The notes below the pieces were generated by a model. The model was not told the DNA's origin, did not search any database, and worked only from the letters and a program-made list of their open reading frames with translations. DNA of 64,000 nt, from contig NC_049985.1 of the NCBI RefSeq assembly GCF_000003815.2, positions 3,616,157-3,680,156 on the forward strand. Direction: 5' to 3'. This document shows, one piece after another, positions 11,601 to 22,270 of the stretch (position 1 is the stretch's first letter; each line of letters starts with the position of its first letter). The stretch is from Branchiostoma floridae. Its lineage: Eukaryota; Chordata; Leptocardii; Amphioxiformes; Branchiostomatidae. A program made the translations under genes and the position numbers.

Positions 11601-14030
11601 AGCCTGTGTGTATGTGAGTGTATGTATGTGTGTGTTTTTATGTGTCTGTGTGTGTGTGTCTGTGTGTGTGAGTGGCATTTAGATAGATATGTTGTAAGTC
11701 ACACATATATAATTAATTTGCTCTGATGAAACCCCATTTCTACCGAATTTCTCCTTGGCTGTTTGAATGGTTCTCTCACAGTCCTCCGCCTTCCCCATGT
11801 CCCCGGCCACGTAGTGCGCCTCCTGGGCTCCCAGAGACACGGCCTTCGCCACGACCTGGGGGGAACATCACTGCAAGTCAAACTTACAGTTCAGTCGGAT
11901 CGTTTTGCATCAATGTCACTGTATGTCACACGATAAGACGTAACTATGAGCGTAGGCAACTTGTAGTCTTTTTTGGTACGGTACCCAGCTATTGTTATTG
12001 GCGAAGTCTTGTCAAAATGATTCGAGTGTTTGCCCCAAAAGGCACTAGGTTCGAATCCCTTGATGTGCCACCGATGTTGGCTTCCTTAAGAAAGGCACTC
12101 AACACGACTTTCTCCCCACGTCATCGACTTTGTTTGTGGAGGTAGAAGGAAAGGGATGGGTTCCGCCTTCCAATACCATGCCCTTTTTTGGGGGAATTCT
12201 CCTGTCGATTTGACAGATGAGGAGGCAGACTTGGCGAAGTTGCAGCATGTTCGGATCGAGACCGAGAGGTTGCGGGTTCGAATCCGGCTGCCGTGTCACC
12301 GACCTTGTGCCCTTGGGAAAGGCACTTTACACGACTTTCCTCACTTAACTCAGGTGTAAATGAGTATCTAGCTGCGGCTAGTGGCCTTGGCGGGGCTTTG
12401 TGGCCGAGACAGGCCTTAGGGGCACCATGCCCTAGACACAGTGGATAACAATTCACTACCCCTAATCTCCAAGCAGATCCTACGGTAGCATTAGATAGTA
12501 TCAAAAGCCGGCAGAGGAGTGAAGCCGGCTTAGGAGTGTGTTTCGCTACCGGGGAAATGTACACCTCTTGGCTGAATATCTCCTGGCCAGTTTGGTACTA
12601 TCTTATGCCATTGTAGGATCTGCTTGGAGATTACACTACCCCTACGGATTCATAGAATGATATGGGGCTACCTAAATTAACAACCATATTCCATATGACA
12701 AGATGCGACAGTCAGCATTCGCGCTTTTATCCCTAACCGATTTATCCTTGCCAACATAAATCACACCACCTCCTTCAGTCTGTTCTCCCGCCTGGCTGTG
12801 ATGAGGATCTTTGCTCCCAGCCGGGCGTACTGGTACGCCATCTCTTCGCCGATGCCGGTACTGCAGCCCGTGATGACAACTGTTGCACCGCGTATTGTCT
12901 CTGGGGACAAGCATCATATCACATATCATATCATATCATATCATATCATGTCATGTCATGTCATGTCATATCATGTCATGTCATGTCATGTCATGTCATG
13001 TCATATCATATCATATCATATGATGTCATGTCATGTCATGTCATGCCATGTCATGTCATGTCATATCATATATCATATCATATCATATCATATATCACAT
13101 CACATCATGTCATATCATTTAATAAAAAAGACTGTTACAGTAATACTGTATAGCATGTGATAAATCGCTTTCGTTCTTCGCTCGTTCTTTTCTTACATTC
13201 GCAGTTCGTTCTGGTTTGATCGTAGCTCTTTGGATATGCCTATAATACGTGAGTTCGGTCAGAGCCATATGTGGTGTCTGTTGTACTGAATGAGTATCCT
13301 CTACTCAAGTGTGTACTCCGAGACACTCTCGATATCTGGCACTCTGGTATACGCACCATGACGGAAGTTTCCCTCAACAGTACATTTATGTGTACTTGAT
13401 CGTAGTACGCGATGCCATGCGGTCTGGGTTTCTATTATGCTAAAGGTACCATGTACAAATAAACCAAAGTTCAAAGTCCAACGTCAAATAGCTATAATAG
13501 AGCAGAACTGTTTGCCAATAAGTGTAGTAGGGACCCAGCACGAGATAGCTTTGACGATGTTGTTAAAGTGTGAAAGGTCTGATTTGATTTGATTTAATTT
13601 ACAGGTCGTTCAGTGTAACGCTAATTCAACCACCTGCTGTCGTGTACCGTTCAAAGTTTGTGTGTTACGAAGAAAGGCGGTTATACCAGTTATATAATAC
13701 AGATACACATAAAGTAAAGCAGTACCAAACGGGCCTCGGACGAGCATCCCAGAGAAGATCTGATGGTTAAAAGTAAAGGTTAGAGTACTAAGAAAGAACG
13801 GATTTCTTGAGTTAATATCTAAATCAAATTCCAAGTATTCCAAGTATTTGGAAGTGCCTACTTGCATTGCTTTGCAAGCAAAGTAAGATAGTGTTACAAG
13901 ATTTGCATCATTGTAAACTAGAGTTTCTTTGTTGATTTTTACCTGGATCGAAGCCATCGTAGTTCCAGTAGACCCCGATCCCCACAGCAGCCAACACTAC
14001 CACAAGACTGGCCCACGCTAGACGAGACAT
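7578..14030 (-). CDS. HSD11B1-like short-chain dehydrogenase, copy A (6 exons, 301 aa)
   Basis: Exons on the minus strand: 13943-14030, 12770-12900, 11744-11855, 11158-11373, 8190-8356, 7578-7769. All introns are GT-AG and phases join to an open frame of 906 nt. The protein starts MSRLAWASLVVVL, a hydrophobic N-terminal anchor like that of 11-beta-hydroxysteroid dehydrogenase 1, then TGCSTGIG (residues about 40-47, dinucleotide binding), TARRENRL (Arg after strand 2, typical of NADP(H) users), LDYLVLNH, and a C-terminal GGATRAREVYYP block typical of HSD11B1L. Length fits the family (about 290-300 aa). At the catalytic sites it has Ala180 where Ser is expected and Gly193 where Tyr is expected; Lys197 is kept. 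Exon 5 starts with an Ala codon at the junction where the other copies have Gly. The stop codon lies inside the target duplication of a MITE. Family assignment is firm; substrate and activity are unknown. Confidence 0.9.
8484..8943. mobile_element. Nested foldback element with microsatellite at its apex
   Basis: Outer arms 8486-8575 and 8851-8941 are near-perfect inverted copies (TATCCATTTCTCAGTCCCC and complement). A second inner pair (about 8557-8586 with 8681-8702, TTCCTGCATATCAAGGAACA) encloses a CT/TA/CA/TA microsatellite. Lies in intron 4 of SDR copy A. Confidence 0.75.
8587..8680 (+). repeat. Compound (CT)n(TA)n(CA)n(TA)n microsatellite
   Basis: Consecutive dinucleotide runs forming the loop of the surrounding foldback element. 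Confidence 0.9.
9170..9860 (+). repeat. Diverged tandem array, about 160-bp unit (copy 1)
   Basis: Units contain ACCAAATGACCTGAAATTTG and GTACAACAAAATGCTTA-type blocks. The leading 140 bases match the start of the array at 20.21 kb. Located in intron 4 of SDR copy A. Confidence 0.65.
9888..9913. other. 26-bp perfect palindrome
   Basis: Arms GGTCAACGACCT and AGGTCGTTGACC around a CA spacer; contains AGGTC/GACCT half-sites reminiscent of nuclear-receptor elements. Intron 4 of copy A. Confidence 0.5.
10045..10765 (+). repeat. Diverged tandem satellite, unit about 110-130 bp
   Basis: Repeated blocks of GGAAGAGTCCATTCTTGCAT followed by TTTTGGACTTTGGTGAT-type sequence, about six imperfect copies. 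Confidence 0.6.
10720..10840 (+). repeat. Dispersed repeat, copy 1
   Basis: GTTCCATTTTTGC... TGGCTGAAATATGCTG... AAGCAAATGTCGGCCTTTCT is shared with 23495-23605, immediately upstream of the LINE. Confidence 0.6.
10841..11125. mobile_element. Long foldback (about 130-bp arms) next to exon 4 of copy A
   Basis: Arms 10841-10970 and 10997-11125 are near-perfect inverted copies, including GTTAGACATCCAGGTAATAAG and its complement. The right arm ends about 30 bases beyond the exon 4 donor (minus strand). Partial relatives occur at 17270-17430 and 32236-32353. Confidence 0.75.
11540..11690 (+). repeat. GT-rich low-complexity tract
   Basis: Interrupted (GT)n in intron 3 of SDR copy A. Confidence 0.8.
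11985..12135 (+). mobile_element. tRNA-derived SINE fragment
   Basis: B-box GGTTCGAATCCC near 12047 followed by GTGCCACCGATGTTGGCTTC and AAAGGCACTCAACACGACTT, the same body as the SINE at 30425-30670 (minus). In intron 2 of copy A. Confidence 0.5.
12205..12455 (+). mobile_element. tRNA-derived SINE
   Basis: B-box GGTTCGAATCC at 12275-12285, then CCTTGGGAAAGGCACTTTAC and CTCAGGTGTAAATGAGTA, a body common in deuterostome tRNA-derived SINEs. Confidence 0.6.
12463..12633. mobile_element. MITE, CTCCAAGCAGA family (intron 2 of copy A)
   Basis: Terminal inverted repeats TAATCTCCAAGCAGATCCTA and complement, with TTAGATAGTATCAAAA subterminal. No coding sequence. Confidence 0.8.
12909..13117 (+). repeat. 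Pentanucleotide microsatellite (CATRT)n
   Basis: About 40 units alternating ATCAT and GTCAT types, directly upstream (on the minus strand) of exon 2 of copy A, ending near its acceptor. Confidence 0.95.
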
Positions 14031-14103
14031 GATTTCGAATTTAGCGAGCAGCTACTGGTGTTTCAAGCTTCACGAGAGGGGTCACCCCAAGGTCAAAGGC
14101 ATC

Positions 14104-14128
14104 TCTTCCGCGTCTCGTTCCCAGGTGC
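14104..14128 (-). promoter_or_regulatory. Shared promoter/5'UTR motif of SDR copy A
   Basis: On the minus strand this reads TGGGAACGAGACGCGGAAG, about 80 bases upstream of the copy A start codon. The same 19-mer, with at most one change, sits upstream of copies B, C and D. The GCGGAAG part resembles an ETS-family binding core. Function is inferred from conservation across four paralogues in otherwise diverged upstream DNA. Confidence 0.6.
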
Positions 14129-14751
14129 AATTACTCGTACAGGTGTTAAATACAGTAAATGCATTTAATTTCGCGGTAGCTGAGGCTGTTCGCGGTGGTT
14201 TTAAGTTCGCGTTGGCGCCATACTCTGTAGTCTCATAGTATAATCGACAAATTTTCGCGGTGGTTTTAAGTTAGCGGTGTAGCGGTCACCGCGAAAACCG
14301 TGAACATTAAACCACCGTGAACATTTCTGCATTAAAGTTATAAATCCACGCACATTCCAGAATTAAGTTGTTAGACACCGCGAGATGGTTCCAGTAAAGC
14401 GGTAACATCAACTCTCATATTTCCACTGGGTGCCAATATCATAATACTGCGGGAGTGCCGCATTAAAAAAAAACGTTGTTATAGAGGCCTTCCTAATATA
14501 TTGTCTTGAATCGTCATCATCATCGTCTTCATCATCATTATTATCATCGTCTTCCCTGGCGGGCGGGATGCACAACGTCTTGAAGACCTAAACATCGGAA
14601 GTGTATATACCTCCTGCTGGCAGGATTACTGATGCTGTATTGGTTGGTACATCTCTTTAATTCAAATCGCCTTAATGCATTTTCTCATGTGGTGGCATTA
14701 TAGAAATCCCTGGCCCATAGGCCGAAAACTGTGTTCTGCTACCTTGAGACG

Positions 14752-14880
14752 GTTTCCGAGACAATAAGATTGTGGTTCAAACGCGCCACTAGTGAAGTTA
14801 GAGTAGAGCTGCATCTATTTCCAGTTTGTCAGGGACGCTTGCCTCGCTCGCGGGAACCGCTAAGTGGCGCTGCGCCACGG
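14752..14880 (+). repeat. Duplicated block upstream of SDR copy B
   Basis: Blocks AGATTGTGGTTCAAACGCGC, GCCACTAGTGAAGTTAGA and GGAACCGCTAAGTGGC match 6505-6632 at high identity. Confidence 0.6.
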
Positions 14881-14910
14881 TGTACTGCTACCTTGACAAC
14901 AGGTGTTTCC

Positions 14911-14932
14911 TGGGAACGAGATGCGGAAGTGC
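14911..14932 (+). promoter_or_regulatory. Shared promoter/5'UTR motif of SDR copy B
   Basis: TGGGAACGAGATGCGGAAG followed by TGC, 105 bases before the copy B start codon; one base differs from the other copies (ATGCGG for ACGCGG). Core CGGAAGTG is ETS-like. Confidence 0.6.
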
Positions 14933-15034
14933 TTCTTTCAACTTTGGGCTTGACTTTGTGCCTTGTGCGTTCCCCGTCTCCTGCGAACCTCGTGTCTCGT
15001 GCGAGCTGCTTGACTTACTAGTACTATCGAGAGA

Positions 15035-18000
15035 ATGGGGCGTCTAGCGTGGATCAGTCTTGTGGTAGTGTTGGCAGCGGTGGGGACTGGAGTCTACTGG
15101 AGCTACGATGACTTCGATCCAGGTAAAAATCAACATACTATAACCTTAACTATAGTCTTGACCTAGTTTACAGTGTAGCAAGACTTGCAACACTAACGTT
15201 ATCTACATTCATTCCGGTGATTCCCCGTGTAAGAGTGGGGTTCAAGCGCTGCCAAACTTACCATGCCAACGGACCTGACCCTTTTGGCGTAACGGTTCAG
15301 CGCGTTGGGTTTGTGATCTGCCGGCCCTGACGGTTCGGATCCCGGGAGCCAGGAGACTGTTTCCTACTCACTTCTTACGCCTGTGACGCGATACGTGTTG
15401 GTAGGCACGTGCTGCATTTGGCAATACTTGAAACGACCTCAGGAATAGGGCAACTTTGATATTAAATAAATTATTACTAAGTTGTTACCTCCGGAAAGGA
15501 GTTGCTCCTCCGATGGAGGTATTGTTCTTGGTTTTGTTTTGTATTTTCGCACCTGTAACTCAAGATCCTTTTAATGGATTTGTATGTACATTTTTTTGTA
15601 TTTTGGTACGTGGGTAGTTTAATCTTGAGGTTCCGAAGGAACACATCACTTTTGGGCCCCTAGCATTATTTTCAGGTACTGTGGCATTACAGACCAAGAA
15701 CACATTCATGACAGTATCTGTATCTGTATCTGTATGTATATAGCCGGTGTAACCGCCCTTCGGCGTAACACACCAGCTTCGCAGGCACGCGGTGCGGTAG
15801 CAGCTGGTTATATTACACTGAACGATCCGTCACACCTAACTTCTGCACATCTAGTGGGTATAGTAGTGGGTATATATGTCCTTTACTGTATTTGGTGGCG
15901 ATGAGTCCCACTCTACCTACGATCATAGCTCTTTGACTGTATCTCCTGTACATTACACCTTGAACCTCGGTAACACGCGATGATTGAAAGTTAATCATTT
16001 GCTTGTTCAAAAGAACATCACGTAGATATGGGAAGCAACTAACTCTTACTCTCTGTGAGATAGAAACTACAAGCTGCACAGAATTACAATGCCATGAGCA
16101 CTGATAGTTGAATCATACTAAGAAAAGTGACGTCTTTGTCTTTTATTTTCAGAATCTCTGCGGGGGGCAACTGTTGTCATCACGGGCTGCAGTACCGGTA
16201 TCGGCGAAGAGATGGCGTACCAGTACGCCCGGCTGGGAGCAAAGATCCTCATCACAGCCAGGAGGGAGAACAGGCTGAAGGAGGTGGGGATGAAGGACAC
16301 TGTTTAAAGTGTTTTGGAAAGTATTCTTTGTAGCACCTGCATCAGTTGGTACGTGTGATGTTGAATTTCATAATAAATCGTTAAATATAAATATGACGCT
16401 ACACCCAGAATTGACATTGCTACTAGACAACTGTAAATTTGACAAAATGATGTTTAGCACCTGAGCCAGTTGGCAAGTGTGACGTCGAATTTCATGTTTA
16501 TATTATAAATTGTTGAATACATATATGACTGCAGTATATGGTCCAACTGGGTAACTTCCCATTATTGCGCACGCCGGATAATCCATGAAATACGCTGGCA
16601 AATAGGGTGTGCAATTACACAGCTTCTACTGTACTAGACTTTAAATATAACTTCCCATTATTGCGCACGCCGGATAATCCATGAAATACGCTGGCAAATA
16701 GGGTGTGCAATTACATGGCTTCTACTGTACTAGACTGTAACTTTGACCAAATAATGTTTCCCCTAGGTGGTAGCGAAGGCTGTGTCTCTGGGAGCCCAGG
16801 AGGCGCACTACGTGGCCGGGGACATGGGGAAGGCGGAGGATTGTGAGAGAACCATTCAAACAGCCAAGGAGAAATTCGGTAGAAATGGGATTTTAATCAT
16901 CCGACGAAAACACTATGCATTTTCGTCACAACCAAAGCATATTCATAATCTGTATTCGATTGCAGCACATTTCATGAAGGTAAAAATGGCACTGTGGGTC
17001 CACCTTCGTATTGGTTGCTTTTATGTTTCATCCATCACAAATGGAGGTGTTGTTTTTAGTCTGTATATTTGTTTGTCGTGGTGTGTGTTCATAGTTATTT
17101 GAGTGACAGGATGTGAGGTGGAAGATGAGGTAACCAAAGACTGGCAGGATCGGAAGGTTGGCTTAGTCCAGGTCCAAAGTTGGAAATACTAATATTTAGA
17201 CAGACTAATGAATCGACCAAGAAATTCACAAAGACTCGGTAGTATGAGATCTTCACCAAACGGCCGTTACAATTGGATATGATTTTCGAAACGGTCAGAC
17301 GTTTCAGGTAGCACACACTACATTTTGTCAGCATAACATGAAACATCTGACTAATTCCAAAATCATATCCAGTTACTAGAGTAACGGTAACTGCTATTTG
17401 GCACATCTTATTACCTGGATGTCTAACCTTCGTCAATGTATGAGATCTTCAGTTTTTGTTCATAAGTGATTTTTTTCAGGACGTCTTGACTATCTAGTCC
17501 TGAACCACGACGGGTCAAGTGTCAAAAACCTTCACGAGAAGTTCGGCAAGGAAGAGTCTTGGGACGACGACCCTGACATGGACTTCTTCGTGGACTACTT
17601 GAAGATCAACCTGGTCAGTTACGTGCGGCTGGCCTCGCTGGCCCTGCCTCTGCTGAAGGAGAGTAGCGGGCATGTTGTGGTCATGTCGGGTATTCATGGT
17701 AAGTCGCACGATCAACTGTCTTCTACTGCTACTACAGTTAAAAGTTGCCCGTACATCTGTGTAGTTGCTTAGGGGTGGCGCCCATCTCCATTTCTGTAGC
17801 CCTTGGGCTTCACATCTGTGCAAGTCACTACAGCAGGGGGCTGGTCCGTGTAGTGGTGGTAGTGGTGTGTGTTCAACTTCCATACTCTTTCCCAGATGCT
17901 GAGTGCTATTAAAGCAGAGAGAGCAGCATGTACCATTTTTTAAGTCTTTGGTATGTCTCGGCCGGGGATCGAACTCACGACCTACCAAATGCAAGACAAA

Positions 18001-19576
18001 CACTCTACCCACTCAGCCATTGCAGTACTACAGTAGAAGCCATTTAATTGCACACCCCATTTGCCAGCGCATTTTCTGCAGTTATCTGGGTGATACAACA
18101 ATGCTTCTGTGCAATTAACAGAAGCGTGAGGTAATTCGTTGTGCAATGAATTTGCTTCTACTGAACCGCACTTACCAAAAAGTCTAGAGACCCTCTTTTT
18201 CATCCAGCTGACACATCCAGCTGCAAAAACGCACAAATATTATGAAATTTGCACGAATCACTATGTGATTCACACAAACCTTATGAGATTTGAACGATCC
18301 TTACGCGAAATTGCGCAACCACAAATGCTTAGGCACCCCTGGCTGTAGTTGCCATTGACCAAATAGAGAACAAATAGAAAACACCATCCCTGACCCTGGT
18401 GCTGAAACCACCATCCTTGTCTCTGGTATCGGATGTATCTGTTTGGCCAGTTTCTACTACTTGTATTTGTCCAGCAATCCATGGAGCCTGGCAGAGGCTA
18501 CATGTAGCTACTTTGTTGCACCAAGGGGCTTTCAACTGTTAACTCAGACAGTTTGTTAAGTTTATGAGTAAACTTATAGCATTACACATTCTCGAAAATC
18601 AAAAAACAAAAAGTCTAGAGGCCCTCTTTTTTATCCAGCTGACACATCTGCTTGGAGACCAATCTCTGACCTTGTTTGTCGTTTGTAGGAAAAGTTCCGT
18701 TTCCCACCCTGGCCTGGGGCGCAGCGGTGAAGTTCGGCCTGGACGGGTTCTTCAGCTCGCTCCGTGTGGAACTGATAAAGGCGGGGCAGGACGTGTCCGT
18801 CACTCTCGCCCTGGTGGGGTTCATACGTACACCGATGGCAGAGAAAATGTATGAGGTACGGTAGAACAGTCGAAGGAAGTTATCATACCTTGCTAGTCAC
18901 CATAACAGTAGGGTTACACCAATCTCTTGGTTCTTGGATAAGATAAGTTTGTTTGTTTAACCCTTTGTTTATTCATAAAAGCTCAAATCAGGGAAGAGGC
19001 AAGGGTCAGTCAACGTATATATAATACAGAGATACAGTTTAAAGTCCTAATGATGCGCAGCAAGTGGACATGGTAAAAGTGTCATGATGGTAAAACCTGA
19101 AAAATGTAGGGTCGGTAGGTAGGGAATCTCTGTTTTCGTTTTTTGACTGAAGTGATCCAGCAGTTATAGTTCAGGTCAATATAAATCAGAACTGCTTCAG
19201 GACACAAAACTAAAATTGTCCCTTGCCAGCAGTCGACCTCAATAAAGGCTTAAGATCCAGCGTTAAATGTACAATAGGGTAAGTCAGGATACCAGAGACA
19301 CAACAGTTTGTCTTAGTCCTAACTTAACTAACACACATAGTCCATGCTAAGAAATAAAACACATCACATGTCAATTTCTTCCAGAATAAGGAGGGTGGAC
19401 AGGCGATGCTCGACATGGCCGCGCCCATGGACCAGACAGTCCAGGCCATCATCCACGCTGGAGCGACCCGCGCCCGCGAGGTCTACTACCCGGCAGGGAT
19501 GGTTTGGACCTTCGCGAAACTCAGGGCCTTCGCTCCTGGCCTTGTGGACATCCTTCTAACAAAGATGGAAATGTAA
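15035..19576 (+). CDS. HSD11B1-like short-chain dehydrogenase, copy B (6 exons, 302 aa)
   Basis: Exons 15035-15122, 16153-16283, 16767-16878, 17480-17698, 18689-18855, 19385-19576, total 909 nt in one frame with GT-AG introns. It begins MGRLAWISLVVVL (signal anchor), reads ESLRGATVV into TGCSTGIG, and carries LDYLVLNHDGSSV and the C-terminal AGATRAREVYYP block. Exon 4 is one codon longer than in the other copies (KEESW region). Predicted to sit in the ER membrane with an SDR fold that binds NADP(H), as known for HSD11B1. The catalytic Ser position is Gly181 (a Ser lies one residue before), the Tyr position is Gly194, and Lys198 is kept. It is the most diverged copy at its ends, with its C-terminus finishing LLTKMEM. 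It is divergently transcribed from copy A, with about 1 kb between start codons, and a 0.5-kb MITE starts 15 bases after its stop. Confidence 0.9.
15275..15400 (+). mobile_element. Possible tRNA-derived SINE head
   Basis: TTGGCGTAACGGTTCAGCGC resembles an A-box and GGTTCGGATCCCGGG a B-box about 45 bases later, in intron 1 of copy B. Not foldable into a tRNA with confidence. Confidence 0.4.
16556..16740 (+). repeat. Direct duplication of a 97-bp block
   Basis: AACTTCCCATTATTGCGCAC... GCTTCTACTGTACTAGACT occurs twice back to back with only a few changes. The block ends like the pogo-like MITE at 18027. Intron 2 of copy B. Confidence 0.8.
17270..17430. mobile_element. Foldback-family MITE in intron 3 of SDR copy B
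   Basis: Contains AAAATCATATCCAGTTACT and TTACCTGGATGTCTAACCTT, the outer part of the family seen at 10841-11125; inner inverted repeat around TCAGACGTTTC/GAAACATCTGA. Confidence 0.5.
17727..18030 (-). mobile_element. tRNA-derived SINE
   Basis: Minus strand starts TGGCTGAGTGGGTAGAGTG (A-box) and has GAGTTCGATCCCC (B-box) at 17964-17977, followed by a body ending ...GTACGGGCAACTTT. Remnants of the same body occur at 44526-44850 and 49236-49335. Confidence 0.65.
18027..18163. mobile_element. Pogo-like MITE
   Basis: Ends CAGTAGAAGCCATTTAATTG and CAATGAATTTGCTTCTACTG, with a TA on the left flank. Similar ends occur at 8365-8475 (CAGTAGAAACCGTTTAATTG). Confidence 0.55.
18340..18507. mobile_element. 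MITE fragment, TAGCCTCTACCAGG family
   Basis: Ends CCATGGAGCCTGGCAGAGGCTA and carries the ACACCATCC.. TGGTGCTGAAA interior shared with 19591-20095. Confidence 0.5.
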
Positions 19577-19590
19577 AATTTGCTGCTTTT

Positions 19591-20095
19591 TAGCCTCTAC
19601 CAGGCTCTGTGGACTGCTGGACAAATAGTTGACGTTGACCAAATAGAGCGAGTAGTAAGTAATAGTATGCAAGAGAAGTCGGACGGAACACCTGTTCTAC
19701 ACTGTCCTTAGGGTCCAATAGGCAATTTTGGAGTTTGCATTTCCTTGGATCACAAAGGCTACTTACATCGCAGAGGGATGTACTTCATTTCTGCCAACAT
19801 CTGAACATGTTCTAACATTTAACGCTTTTGTGCACCATTTTGAAGGCCTTTTTCAAAAGGGTATCACGCATGTTTGAGCATGTTAACAGAAATGATGAAT
19901 GTGATCATCCCTGCTCCTAATGCTGAAAACACTGTCCCTGGTGCTGAAAACGCCATCCCTGTCCCTAGTGCTGAAAACACCATCCTTGTCTCTGGTATTG
20001 GACGTATGGCTGTCCGACTTTGCTAGCATACTATTCACTCTTTTTGGCCAGTTTCTACTATTTGTCCAGCGATCCATGGAGCCTGGCATAGGCTA
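19591..20095. mobile_element. MITE, TAGCCTCTACCAGG family, just after SDR copy B
   Basis: Starts TAGCCTCTACCAGGCTCTGT and ends with the near complement GGAGCCTGGCATAGGCTA; GGACAAATAG/CTATTTGTCC subterminal repeats. Begins 15 bases after the stop codon, so it may be transcribed as the 3' UTR. Confidence 0.7.
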
Positions 20096-20209
20096 GCTAC
20101 TTCCACCAAGGGGCTTTCAACTTTTAACTCACAGACAGTTTGTAAAGTTTATGAGTAAACTTTGAGCATTACACATCCTCTACCATAGTGTGGCATCTCG
20201 TAATGTTTT

Positions 20210-21060
20210 TATATTTCAGCCATACATAGTATGGTGAAATATATTGTATTCGTAATGTTTCTTTCTTTCTTTCTCCTGTCAAATCTTCAAAGTGATTCAT
20301 CTCCGCCGTTCCTGGACCGAATGACCTGAAATTCGGCACAGGGGTAGAGTGGGCCAATACCTTGATGCTTTTTTTCCCATTTTTTTCATATCTGCCTCTA
20401 AAATGATTTTATTGAGATTTTTTGGTCAATTTTAGACCAAAACTGTATATTTTGGCCCCTGTACCCTGGTATTACAACCAAATGAGCTGAAATTTGACAG
20501 AGATGTGCCTTGATAATGCCCCCATATAAATTCGATAACACTTTTGGTGTACAGTACAACAAAATGCTTATTTTTGCGATTTTTCGACCAATTTTTGACC
20601 AAAAAAGGACACTTTTGGCCCCTGTACCCTGGTATTACAACCAAATGAGCTGAAATTTGACAGAGATGTGCCTTGATAATACCCTCATATAAATTCAATA
20701 ACACTTTTGGTGTACAGTACAACAAAATGCTTATTTTTGCGATTTTTTGACCAATTTTTGACCAAAAAAGGACACTTTTGGCTCCTGTACCTTGGTATTG
20801 CAACCGAATGAGCTGAAATTTGACACAGATGTGCCTTAATAATCCCTTCATATAAATTCAATAACACTTTTGGTGTACAGTGCAACAAAATGCTTATTTT
20901 TGCGATTTTTGGCCAATTTTTGACCAAAAAAGGACACTTTTGGCTCCTGTACCCTGGTATTACAATTAAATGACCTGAAATTTGGTATAGATAGGCATTA
21001 GATACTTGGTAACAAGATTCAAGTAAAATTTTTGACATAAACAACTTTAAAATGATTAAT
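20210..21060 (+). repeat. Tandem array, about 163-bp unit (copy 2)
   Basis: Three to four units: CCTGTACCCTGGTATTACAA, AAATGAGCTGAAATTTGACA, TTTTGGTGTACAGTACAACA, TTTTTGACCAAAAAAGGACA. Units are about 95 percent alike in the middle. The minus strand stays open through units, which explains two long spurious frames. Confidence 0.85.
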
Positions 21061-22270
21061 TTTGGCACTTTTCTGAGGGGAAATTTGTTTTCTTTTGGCC
21101 TCCTGACGTGACCTTCCGTGACCCCGCACAGAGCCACACCTGTGCGCGTCAGCCGGAGAGTTAATTGAATCAAAGACCTAGCCCATCAGCGAAGAGGAGG
21201 CCAAAGGCTAATTAATATTCATAAGCAGGGCCTCATGATCCCATATATAGCAGTGTTCCCGCCAGGGGGAGCGAAGCCCGCCTAAGGCTCTCGCATTTTA
21301 GACTATTCAGAAGGCTTTATATTGTATCAGTTCTTAGGGGCATATCTATGATAATCGCAGCAGTCACTTAACTTCTCTTCAGGAGTTTAGCGTAACACTA
21401 TTTCAGGTCAAACCGTCAAAGGCAACTAAAAACAAACTTTAACGTTACAGAGTTCAACAGTACTTATAACTTGTTATCCGAAGTTGAAACGCTAGCGATG
21501 GTATTTTCGCTGCGCTGTTAGCTCCGTGCGACTGTTGTTGACGGTCTTATAACGGTATATTTTGCACCCCTGTACCCTGGTATGAGTAAAATTTGGTATA
21601 GATAGGCATAAGATAGTTGGTAAAATGATCCAAGTAAAATTTTTGGCATAAAGTACTGTAAAAGGCTTAATTACAGCACTTTTTTAAGGGGAAATTGGTT
21701 TTCTTTCGTTCTCCCTGCCATGACCTTTCGGACGTTCACCCCACAGAGCCGACATCTGCACCTGCGTCTAGCCGGCAGGAAGAGTTAATTCAATTAATGG
21801 TTCAGCCAATCAGCGAAGAGGAAAGCGAAGGCTAATTAATATTCATAAGCGGGACCACACAATACGTTAACTTGAAGACTCAGGCCGTACAGACTTCTCG
21901 CCAGGATTTTTTCAAAGCGTCGGACAGGGGTCCGGGGGCCGCCGAATGTCCCTGGCGGGGTCCAGGGGCAGGGCCACTGTGGGGGGGGGGGGGGGGTGGC
22001 AAGTGGGCGGAAACTCTTGCATTTTAGACTATTGAGAAGGCTTCTTTTATCAGTTTTTTTAGGGCCATATCTACGATAATCGTAGCAGTCACTTACTTCT
22101 CTTCAGCAGTTTGACTTTAAAATATTTCGGGTCAAAGCTTCAAAGACAACTAAAACCTCATAAACAACAAACTTTACTTAGCTCAAAAGTATACAAAAAT
22201 ATTGTACGGGTTGCCATCCTTAGTTGAAGCGCTTATTTATAGCGCTAGTATCTTCGCTGCGCCGTTAGCC
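20940..22270 (+). repeat. Two diverged copies of a 0.6-0.7-kb segment
   Basis: 20940-21540 and 21545-22270 share GGCTAATTAATATTCATAAG, GCATTTTAGACTATT.AGAAGG, CATATCTA.GATAATCG and CTTCGCTGCGC.GTTAGC. A run of 13 G occurs at about 21981 in the second copy. No gene seen. Confidence 0.7.

Noticed and set aside
12798-13160. 120-aa open frame of MSCHV/SYHI repeats
   Set aside because: It is a translation of the (CATRT)n pentanucleotide microsatellite joined to antisense of exon 2 of SDR copy A.
17515-18012. 165-aa minus-strand frame
   Set aside because: Antisense of SDR copy B exon 4 fused to a SINE.
17964-18030. Possible functional tRNA gene
   Set aside because: A- and B-boxes are present, but the sequence continues into a SINE body, and the acceptor and anticodon stems do not pair convincingly.
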